In this document: positions 45,661 to 52,722 of the stretch, in pieces
Layout: each line of letters opens with the position of its first letter
How positions within the stretch are numbered: position 1 is the stretch's first letter
Assembly: GCA_903884105.1 (NCBI GenBank)
Contig: CAISDJ010000029.1
Coordinates: 32,171-96,170 of the forward strand
Length of the DNA: 64,000 nt
Source of the DNA: an uncultured Pseudomonadota bacterium
GTDB lineage: Bacteria > Pseudomonadota > Gammaproteobacteria > Steroidobacterales > Steroidobacteraceae
Reading direction: 5' to 3'
The notes under the pieces: generated by a model
The model's input: the letters and a program-made list of their open reading frames with translations, nothing else
The model's database searches: none
Told to the model about the DNA's origin: nothing
Made by a program: the position numbers and the translations under genes

Positions 45661-47226
45661 ATGCTGGACGCCAACCTCAAGACGCAATTGAAGGGCTACC
45701 TCGAACGGGTCTCCGAGCCCATCGAGCTGGTCGCATCGGTCGACGACAGCAACGCGTCACGCGAGACGCTCGAGCTGTTGAACGACATGGCGGGGCTGTC
45801 GGGTCTCATCACGGTGCTCGTGCGTCGTGACGACGCGGAGCGCAAGCCCTCGTTCTCGGTGGGCTCACCCGGAGCCAAGCCGCGCATCCGCTTTGCCGGA
45901 CTGCCGATGGGACATGAGTTCACTTCGCTCGTTCTCGCGCTGCTGCAGAGCGGCGGTTATCCGCCAAAGGCGGACGCAGACCTCCTGAACCAAATCCGCT
46001 CACTCGCAGGCCACTTCGTCTTCGAGACCTACATTTCCTTGACCTGCCAGAACTGCCCGGACGTTGTGCAGGCGCTGAACCTCATGGCCGTGCTGAATCC
46101 CAACATCCGCCACACGATGATTGACGGCGCGCTGTTCCAGGAGGAAGTGAACCAGCGGCAGATCATGGCCGTGCCCACCGTGTTGCTGAATGGCGCTGCC
46201 TTCGGGCAGGGCCGAATGAGCCTCGAAGAGATTGTTGCCAAGCTCGATACCGGTGCGGTGACGCGTGAAGCGGAGAAGGTCAGCGCGAAGGCGCCCTTCG
46301 ACGTGCTCGTCGTGGGCGGCGGGCCTGCCGGCGCTGCTGCTGCGATCTACGCCGCACGCAAAGGCATTCTTACGGGCGTGGCATCCGAACGCTTCGGCGG
46401 CCAGGTGCTCGATACGCTGGCCATCGAGAACTTTATTTCCGTGGGGGAGACCGACGGACCCAAACTCGCGATGGCGCTCGAGCAGCATGTGAAGTCCTAC
46501 GATGTCGACATCATGAACCTGCAGCGCGCGGTCGCATTGATCCCGGGCGACCTGATTGAAATCCAGTTCGACAGTGGTGCGTCGGTCAAGTCGAAGTCCG
46601 TCATCCTTGCGACAGGCGCACGGTGGCGCGAGATCAACGTGCCTGGCGAAAAGGAGTACCGCAATCGTGGCGTGGCGTACTGCCCGCATTGCGACGGCCC
46701 GCTATTCAAGGGCAAGCATGTCGCCGTGATCGGCGGCGGCAACTCCGGTGTCGAGGCGGCCATCGACCTCGCGGGCGTGGTCAGTCACGTGACCCTCGTG
46801 GAGTACGACGCGCAGTTGCGCGCCGACGCGGTCCTCACGCGCAAGTTGCACAGCCTGTCGAATGTCACTGTCATTACCAGCGCCCAGGCCACCGAGATCA
46901 CGGGCGACGGCCAGCGTGTCAATGCGCTGCACTATAAGGATCGCCAGTCCGGCGCCGTCAACAACGTGGAGCTTGCAGGCGTCTTCATCCAGATCGGCCT
47001 CGTACCGAACACCGACTGGTTGAAGGGGGTCGTGAAGCTGTCCCCGCGCGGCGAGATCGAAGTCGATGCGCGTGGCCAGACCTCAGTGCCAGGCGTCTTC
47101 GCCGCCGGCGACTGCACCACCGTGCCGTTCAAGCAAATCATCATCGCGATGGGAGAAGGCGCCAAGGCGTCGCTCGGCGCGTTCGATCATCTGATCCGCT
47201 CGCCGGTGGTGTCGAAGGCGGCGTAG
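45661..47226 (+). CDS. ahpF: Alkyl hydroperoxide reductase flavoprotein AhpF
   Basis: A 521-residue FAD/NADH disulfide reductase that transfers electrons to AhpC. The N-terminal tandem thioredoxin-like domain has the donor disulfide [10 protein letters not shown]. The FAD motif [19 protein letters not shown] follows near residue 215, the active-site disulfide [10 protein letters not shown] near 341, the NADH motif [17 protein letters not shown], and the FAD-binding [16 protein letters not shown] at the end. Length and order equal the E. coli enzyme. Inverted repeats flank the ahpC-ahpF pair. Confidence 0.96.
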   Translation: MLDANLKTQLKGYLERVSEPIELVASVDDSNASRETLELLNDMAGLSGLITVLVRRDDAERKPSFSVGSPGAKPRIRFAGLPMGHEFTSLVLALLQSGGYPPKADADLLNQIRSLAGHFVFETYISLTCQNCPDVVQALNLMAVLNPNIRHTMIDGALFQEEVNQRQIMAVPTVLLNGAAFGQGRMSLEEIVAKLDTGAVTREAEKVSAKAPFDVLVVGGGPAGAAAAIYAARKGILTGVASERFGGQVLDTLAIENFISVGETDGPKLAMALEQHVKSYDVDIMNLQRAVALIPGDLIEIQFDSGASVKSKSVILATGARWREINVPGEKEYRNRGVAYCPHCDGPLFKGKHVAVIGGGNSGVEAAIDLAGVVSHVTLVEYDAQLRADAVLTRKLHSLSNVTVITSAQATEITGDGQRVNALHYKDRQSGAVNNVELAGVFIQIGLVPNTDWLKGVVKLSPRGEIEVDARGQTSVPGVFAAGDCTTVPFKQIIIAMGEGAKASLGAFDHLIRSPVVSKAA

Positions 47227-47330
47227 CTGCAAGGGGCAACCGGCCAAATCAGTTGGCGAAGGAGCTGGCGCCGGGTCAGAAGGGAAAAATCCGACCTTGA
47301 TGACTTCTCCTCTATCCCGCCGACAGGCTA

Positions 47331-47371
47331 TTCGCAGCCTGCGGCCAGGCCGTAAACCAACGGAGTTGGCC
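47331..47371 (-). repeat. Interspersed repeat A, inverted copy 2
   Basis: The 41 bases from TTCGCAGCCTGCGG to GAGTTGGCC are the reverse complement of 44655-44695 with one mismatch. Together the two copies bracket ahpC and ahpF. Confidence 0.8.
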
Positions 47372-47397
47372 ATTCTCCGGTAAGCCGTTCGCGGATT

Positions 47398-47440
47398 CAT
47401 AGCCTGAGGATAGGCCACAAGTGCCCTGGCCGCAGGGTAC
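47398..47440 (+). repeat. Interspersed repeat B, copy 1
   Basis: A 43-bp element, CATAGCCTGAGGATAGGCC through GCCGCAGGGTAC. Its reverse complement occurs at 51484-51526 with one mismatch, and weaker similarity continues about 20 bp further. It ends 13 bp from the stop of the SDR gene. Confidence 0.8.
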
Positions 47441-47453
47441 GGAGTCCGCCGGT

Positions 47454-48206
47454 CTAATCCTTGTGGGGAACCTCCACCACCGCCCCCGTCGTCCTGTCTG
47501 CCTCATCTGAAATCAGCCACAGGATCTGCTTCGCGGCTTCTTCGTCGTAGTTGCCGAGTTCCATGGCCATGGGGCCGACGGCGCGGTCCGTGCGATTGCC
47601 AACGCCGCCGCTCCAGTTCGTCACTCGCGGTGCTGCGGGCCGAACCGTGTTCACGCGAATGCGGTCCGCGTGCAGTTCCTTCGCGAGCGTGGTGGTCAGC
47701 GCTTCGCGCGCAGCTCTAATCGCGGCCTCGTCGGCAGACTCACTACCACTTCCGGCGCGCAGCGCCTGCGGGCTGACGAAGACGATTGAGCCTCCGTCCG
47801 CGCCCCTCCGTGTGGACATGCGATTCACGGCCTCACGCGCGCACAACAGGCTGCCGAGGACATCAGTATCCAGCTTTCGCTGCACGCGGGCGCTGTCCAG
47901 ATGTTCAATCGGCAACTTCGTAACGGGAGCACGGGCGTTGCAGACCACGGCCGTCACGGAGCCAAACGTGGAGTCCACTTCCGAGAACAGCCGTAGCAAG
48001 TCCTCTTCTTTGGCGACATCGGCCTGACAAGCCCGAGCGACGCCCCCCGCGGCCTGGATCTCCGCGACCAGGGCTGCTGCGGTCCTGTGGTCGTGCAGGT
48101 AGTTGATGCAGACCGCGAAGCCGTGAGCGGCCGCCAGGCGGGCAGTGGCCGCTCCTGCACCCCGATTGCCACCCGTGATCACCAATACCTTCTGCGCCTG
48201 GTCCAT
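47454..48206 (-). CDS. SDR-fold protein lacking its catalytic triad
   Basis: A 250-residue short-chain dehydrogenase fold with an intact cofactor-binding start (VLVITGGNRGAGAATARLAA). The catalytic residues are gone. The Ser position in IVFVSPQALR is Pro146; where Y-A-A-S-K is expected, the sequence reads SADEAAIRAAR (Glu160 for Tyr, Arg164 for Lys). NNAG is replaced by VVCNARAP. The overall frame and codon usage are normal, so it is an expressed-looking pseudoenzyme rather than a broken gene. It is the last gene of the DUF1800-DUF1501 operon. Confidence 0.8.
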   Translation of the reverse strand: MDQAQKVLVITGGNRGAGAATARLAAAHGFAVCINYLHDHRTAAALVAEIQAAGGVARACQADVAKEEDLLRLFSEVDSTFGSVTAVVCNARAPVTKLPIEHLDSARVQRKLDTDVLGSLLCAREAVNRMSTRRGADGGSIVFVSPQALRAGSGSESADEAAIRAAREALTTTLAKELHADRIRVNTVRPAAPRVTNWSGGVGNRTDRAVGPMAMELGNYDEEAAKQILWLISDEADRTTGAVVEVPHKD

Positions 48207-48255
48207 GGCAGGCAGCGTAGCAGGAGGTTGAGCGTTCGCGCAGCGGCTGCAGAGG

Positions 48256-49629
48256 TTAGATCAGGAAGCCGAGGTCGCGGGTCGCGAAATTGGCGAGACT
48301 GGGCGCGACATAGTTCAGGTTCTGTTCTGACACCCCGAACCATCTCGCGAGCGTCGCTGCATACTGATCGGCAGAAGTGGTGGGAATCATGCGGCCCGCG
48401 CCAACGTCATCCGGGCCGTTGATCTCGAGCCGTGGGTAGGCGCCGTACAGGGTGCGGCCCCGTACTGCGTCGCCCATCACCAGCTGGATGCCGCCCCACG
48501 CGTGGTCCGTGCCGTCGCCATTCGAGGTGAGTGTGCGGCCGAAGTCCGATTCCGTGAAGGTAGTGACCGCATTTGCGACCCCGAGCTCGACGGTGGCATC
48601 GTAGAACGCCTTGAGCGAGCTACTCACGTTGCCGAGCAGCCCTGGCTGGTCAGCCAGCTGGTCATCATGGGTATCGAAGCCCCCCGTTGAGACCAGGAAG
48701 ATTTGGCGGGACATCCCGAGCTGGGCGCGCATCGAGATGAGCTTGGCCACGGTGCGGAGCTGCGTTGCGAGCGGAGAGAGCGCAGTGACCGGATTGTCGG
48801 GCAGAGCCACCAGCGGCTGAGCGTCCCGCAGCGCCTGATTGACCCTGTCCGAGAACAGCACCGCACGTCGATGGACCTCGGCAAAGCCGCGCTCGTACAC
48901 CGTGTCGAAACTGGCCCCCGCGATGCTCTCGAACGCGCGGCGCCGGGCGAGCGTGCTCCCGCTCGTGCCGAAGCCCGTAAAGGGGACTGCACCGCTCGCT
49001 CCCATGATGTAGGGAACGGTCGTGTTGCCTGCCTGCAGCAGCGCTTGGCCGGCGAGCGACGCATTGAGTGCCAGTTGCTGGCCGGTGACTCGTTGCGCCA
49101 TCACATCCGCGATCCGTCCCGCCCAGCCTGACTTGAGGACACTGCGGCCTTTCAGCGACTGCCACTGGTCCTGCTGGTCGTTGTGCGAGAACAGCTGTGG
49201 TGGCAACGGCACGGACTTGGCCAGATACTGGGTCTTGGTTGTCGGCGCGAGCAGGGGGCCGACATTGGCAACGACCGCGCAACGGGACTGCTCGAACAGA
49301 TCGGCCAGGCCGCTCATCGACGGATGGAAGCCGTATGTGGAGCCATCCGACACGAGGGGATTGATCGGGATCAGCTGATCCTGCGCGATGGCGAGGTTCT
49401 GGCGTGAAGCCGCATAGGCGGCGTACTCCGCTGTGCTGCGCGGTACGACGACGTTGAACGAATCGTTGCCGCCAAACAGGAACACGCAGACCAGCGCCTT
49501 GTAGTCCGTGAAGGGGCCGCCGGTTTCGAAGGTCTGCGCCATCACCGCCTGCGGCGTGCGACCGAAAGCATAGGCAAGGCCACCGGCGGCAGCGGCCCGG
49601 AGGAAACGACGGCGGTTGCTGCGGTTCAC
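48256..49629 (-). CDS. DUF1501 protein with a Tat-type leader
   Basis: A 457-residue DUF1501 protein. It begins with a Tat-like leader (NRRRFLRAAAAGGLAYAFG). DUF1501 features include LVCVFLFGGNDSFNVVVP, LGMSRQIFLVSTGGFDTHDD, and TESDFGRTLTSNGDGTDHAW. The family belongs to the alkaline phosphatase/sulfatase-like fold, substrates unknown, and is commonly encoded beside DUF1800, as here. The start is GTG at 49629, 15 bp after the DUF1800 stop. Confidence 0.88.
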   Translation of the reverse strand: MNRSNRRRFLRAAAAGGLAYAFGRTPQAVMAQTFETGGPFTDYKALVCVFLFGGNDSFNVVVPRSTAEYAAYAASRQNLAIAQDQLIPINPLVSDGSTYGFHPSMSGLADLFEQSRCAVVANVGPLLAPTTKTQYLAKSVPLPPQLFSHNDQQDQWQSLKGRSVLKSGWAGRIADVMAQRVTGQQLALNASLAGQALLQAGNTTVPYIMGASGAVPFTGFGTSGSTLARRRAFESIAGASFDTVYERGFAEVHRRAVLFSDRVNQALRDAQPLVALPDNPVTALSPLATQLRTVAKLISMRAQLGMSRQIFLVSTGGFDTHDDQLADQPGLLGNVSSSLKAFYDATVELGVANAVTTFTESDFGRTLTSNGDGTDHAWGGIQLVMGDAVRGRTLYGAYPRLEINGPDDVGAGRMIPTTSADQYAATLARWFGVSEQNLNYVAPSLANFATRDLGFLI

Positions 49630-49644
49630 GATTTCTCCTCGATG

Positions 49645-51372
49645 TCAGCGCTGCAGCGCAAAGTCAGGTGACGTGGAGATGAGATACAGGGCTTCCGCCA
49701 CACGCTGCTGTGCGCTGCTGGCTGGCACGATATCGACCATTCCCCGGGCCTGGGTCCGCAGCGTGGCCGAGATCTGGCCGGCCATCAGGCGTTCCGCGAT
49801 GCGCGTGACGAGCGCATCGGAATTGGCTGCCAGCGCGAGCTCGGAAGAGGTATCGAGCACGATCGTGTCGGGCCGCAGAGCGGGGCAACCCGCTACCGGT
49901 GTCGGCACGAAGCAGAAGGACTGTTGGTAAAAATAGTTGGTGACCTGAGTGTTCAAGTACTCGGTGGCCAGCTGCAGTTCCGGGGCAACCAGTCCCTGGG
50001 TGCTGATCTCTCCCGGCGGTGCATAGAACGGGCTGAAGAAGTTGAACACCGAAGGCGAATTGAGCGGCGCCTGTCCGAACGCCGTCGCGAGCTGCTGGGT
50101 CGTGATGAAGTAGCGACCGCTCGTGGCCTGGGCGTTGTAGGCGCGCAGCACCTGCGTCAGTCTCAACAGCGGTTCCTTGAGCTTGCCTGCTGTAGCGGAG
50201 GCGGAGGCGTTGCGCGCTTCGCTATCGAGAAGGATGGCCTTTACGACGGCACCCAGGTTACCCCGCTGGCCGGTACCATCGTTGTTGAAGACGCGGGCAA
50301 CGCGCTCGACGTACTGAGGCGAAGGATTGCTGGTGACGAGCTTCTGAATGAGCTGCTTGCCGATGAAGGGGCCGACATTCGGGTGATTGACGATGTTGTC
50401 GAGCGCTGCCGCCAGGTCCTGCGCCGGAGTCTGGCCTGTGGGCAGAGTGACCGGAACGCCGTTCACCGGCAACAGACGCTTGGTTCCTGTCGAGTGCTGC
50501 TCCGGATAGGCCTGCATGGGTACGATCTGGTTCTGCAGGGTGCGACGTGCCTGCGCGAAGCTCACGGCTCCTGCGTAGTTCCACCCGGTGAATACATTGG
50601 CGAAGCCTTCGATGATCTCCTGGCTGTAGGTCGGTAGCGGTTGATCCTGCGCGTCGCGCCGGGTGCTACCGTCAATATTGAGCTCGACCAGACCGATGGT
50701 GAGCAACTGCATCAGCTCCCGGGCATAGTTCTCGTCCGGGCGGATATTGAGCGCGGTATTGGGCTTCTGGTTGCCGAGCATGGACAGGTACACGCCCATC
50801 GCCGGATGCAGCGTGACGTCTGCGATCAGGTTGCGGAAGCTGCCGAATGCATCGCGTGCCAGCATGTCATGGTAGTCCGCCAGCGCGTGCGGCATGTTCA
50901 CCAGCGTGCTTGCCTGCGAGACGACCATGATCTCGGACAGCGCAAAGGCGACTCTTTGCCGAAGCTGGTCAGGTCCCCGCACCGCATTGCGCATCCAGGC
51001 ATCCGTGCGATCGTTGTTCACCGACCCGATCATCTGGGTGGGGTTTGCGAGGAGAACGTATGCAGCCTCGACAACAGGCAGTTGGATCGAGGCAGGCTGG
51101 GCGAGTTGCTGGTCGATCCAGCTGCTGTATCCAAGTCCGGCTACGGTCGTCGCATCCGCTTCGGTGGCGCCGAACGTGGCTTGGTTTAGGAATCGGTAGG
51201 CTTCGGGTTTGGTAGCGAACGAGACGGCTGGAGGTGTCGTCGCAGTAGGTGTGGGAGCGGTATCACCACCGCCGCCGCAGGCTGCTATCAGGGCAAGCAC
51301 CGCTGCAATGCCGCATGACAGGCCATGCCGCCCAAGTGTGCCCGACGGGGCTGCGGGTAGTACGAGAGTCAT
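49645..51372 (-). CDS. DUF1800 lipoprotein
   Basis: A 575-residue DUF1800 protein with a lipoprotein-like signal (hydrophobic stretch, then IAACGGGG). Family features are the start YRFLNQATFGATEADA, LRQRVAFALSEIMVVSQ, NYARELMQLLTIGLVELN and NVFTGWNY, and the C-terminal NSPSVFNFFSPFY. ATG 51372 is chosen over TTG 51387 because GAGGG precedes it by five bases. It is first in the three-gene operon. Function is unknown; the pair is presumed to act on the outside of the cell. Confidence 0.88.
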   Translation of the reverse strand: MTLVLPAAPSGTLGRHGLSCGIAAVLALIAACGGGGDTAPTPTATTPPAVSFATKPEAYRFLNQATFGATEADATTVAGLGYSSWIDQQLAQPASIQLPVVEAAYVLLANPTQMIGSVNNDRTDAWMRNAVRGPDQLRQRVAFALSEIMVVSQASTLVNMPHALADYHDMLARDAFGSFRNLIADVTLHPAMGVYLSMLGNQKPNTALNIRPDENYARELMQLLTIGLVELNIDGSTRRDAQDQPLPTYSQEIIEGFANVFTGWNYAGAVSFAQARRTLQNQIVPMQAYPEQHSTGTKRLLPVNGVPVTLPTGQTPAQDLAAALDNIVNHPNVGPFIGKQLIQKLVTSNPSPQYVERVARVFNNDGTGQRGNLGAVVKAILLDSEARNASASATAGKLKEPLLRLTQVLRAYNAQATSGRYFITTQQLATAFGQAPLNSPSVFNFFSPFYAPPGEISTQGLVAPELQLATEYLNTQVTNYFYQQSFCFVPTPVAGCPALRPDTIVLDTSSELALAANSDALVTRIAERLMAGQISATLRTQARGMVDIVPASSAQQRVAEALYLISTSPDFALQR

Positions 51373-51465
51373 GGTTTCCCTCGCCAAGTGCGCCGTTGAT
51401 CTTGTTCGCCAAGCCGATACTAACGGGAAATCTGGTCGGGCGTTGACACGGAGGAGTCATGCCGG

Positions 51466-51526
51466 ATCCAACCGGCCGACTCTGTACCCTGCGGCCAGGG
51501 CACGTGTGGCCTATCCTCAGGCTATG
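51466..51526 (-). repeat. Interspersed repeat B, inverted copy 2
   Basis: Bases 51484-51526 are the reverse complement of 47398-47440 with one mismatch in 43; 51466-51483 continues the match more weakly (16 of 19). Further parts (51549-51567, 51628-51642) match fragments at 44813 and 30492. The element lies in the 274-bp gap upstream of the DUF1800 gene, where no coding gene is seen. Confidence 0.8.
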
Positions 51527-51646
51527 CATCGGCAAATGGCCGACTTCGTCAGCAAATGGGCTGTCGGCAGGCCTGAATCGGATCAGGGTGTACGCGATGC
51601 CCTCTCTGGGCTGACGGTAGTCCATTTGCCAACAGAGTTGGCCGGT

Positions 51647-51901
51647 CTATTCCGTGGATGGTGCCAGCCCCTTATGGCTTCCATCACACAGCGGCGCCGT
51701 TGCCGAGCGTTTGCACGCGCAGAACCACACCTGGCCGGTCTGTCCGGCGACGTATTTCATCGGTTTGAACTGGGTGGGGTTGTGCGTGCCGTCGCAGAAG
51801 GGCTGGCGTGTACTGCGGCCGCAAGTGCACCACCAATAAGTACGGCCTACGACAACGTCGACTGCGATCGGGCCGCGACCTGCAACCACGGGTTCGGTCA
51901 T
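51647..51901 (-). CDS. Dual CDGSH iron-sulfur protein
   Basis: An 84-residue protein with two CDGSH-type [2Fe-2S] motifs: CTCGRSTRQPFCDGTH and CACKRSATAPLCDGSH, each giving three Cys and one His as in mitoNEET-like domains. Small two-motif versions are common in bacteria and are thought to serve in electron transfer or cluster handling. ATG 51901 gives the compact domain; the longer upstream frame is rejected. It follows the lipoprotein gene by 34 bp and probably shares the HerA operon. Confidence 0.88.
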   Translation of the reverse strand: MTEPVVAGRGPIAVDVVVGRTYWWCTCGRSTRQPFCDGTHNPTQFKPMKYVAGQTGQVWFCACKRSATAPLCDGSHKGLAPSTE

Positions 51902-51935
51902 TCGCGTTCTTCCTGCTGGGTCTACCGGAGCCGGA

Positions 51936-52712
51936 TCACAGCGGCGTAGACGGCTCTTCGCCCGAGACGGATTCAATCTCGGCATCGGGATTGCGCCGTG
52001 CGGTCCAGCGTGACGTGCCCGTGAGGTTCGACCACGCAGCGCCCACCAGTTCGCCCTTGTCATTCACCTTTGCGGTGAACAGCAGCGCGCTGTTGCCGTC
52101 GAAGCTCGACAGCCGAACGTCATCGCCCTGCACCTGGCCTGTCACGGGTTGCTCGGCGCCGCCTGGACCATAAAACGTTCCGGCAACCTGATCGTGGGAC
52201 TGCGTCAGCAGGATGACCCACCCGGTTCGCCCTCCGGCATCATTGATTGCTGCCGACCAGCGGCCGGAGACATCCGCATTGTCCGTCGCAGACTCGCGGA
52301 AGAAGCGGTAGGTCGCACCCGAATCGGCCGTGAAGGCGAGTTCTTCGATCGCGCCGCGGTTGTTCGGAAGCCGCAGATACCCGGAGAGCTTTGCCCCATG
52401 CGCCGTGAAACTCAGCGTGGCTTGGCCGCCCGGAAAGCGGGCTTCCAGGGCCTTCTCGACATGCGCCACGTTTTCAAATGCCACGCGCCTGTCGCCATCG
52501 AGCAGAAAGAGCGCTGGTCCCTGCGATTCACCGCCTGCAGCGGCCGCGCCCAACTCCAGGCCGAAGGGCAGTTCCCCTGCCGGGGCTTCCACGATCGCGC
52601 GATAGATGCCCGGCTCAGGTTCGTTGTTCGTCGAGCCGCAAGCGGCCAGCGTGACCACCACCATCAGGCCGGCCCACTTGCGCGCCGGCGACCGTCTCAC
52701 CACACTCAACAA
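51936..52712 (-). CDS. Lipoprotein of unknown function
   Basis: A 258-residue lipoprotein: basic N-terminus, hydrophobic helix and lipobox TLAAC (Cys about residue 25). The mature part is beta-rich (GIYRAIVEAPAGELPFGLEL, RVAFENVAHVEKALEARFPG, VSGRWSAAINDAGGRTGWVI), resembling the N-terminal domain of some TlpA/thioredoxin-like lipoproteins but without a CxxC. It starts with TTG, with AGGAG seven bases upstream, 10 bp after the HerA-like gene. Function unknown. Confidence 0.6.
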   Translation of the reverse strand: MLSVVRRSPARKWAGLMVVVTLAACGSTNNEPEPGIYRAIVEAPAGELPFGLELGAAAAGGESQGPALFLLDGDRRVAFENVAHVEKALEARFPGGQATLSFTAHGAKLSGYLRLPNNRGAIEELAFTADSGATYRFFRESATDNADVSGRWSAAINDAGGRTGWVILLTQSHDQVAGTFYGPGGAEQPVTGQVQGDDVRLSSFDGNSALLFTAKVNDKGELVGAAWSNLTGTSRWTARRNPDAEIESVSGEEPSTPL

Positions 52713-52722
52713 TCCGTCTCTC

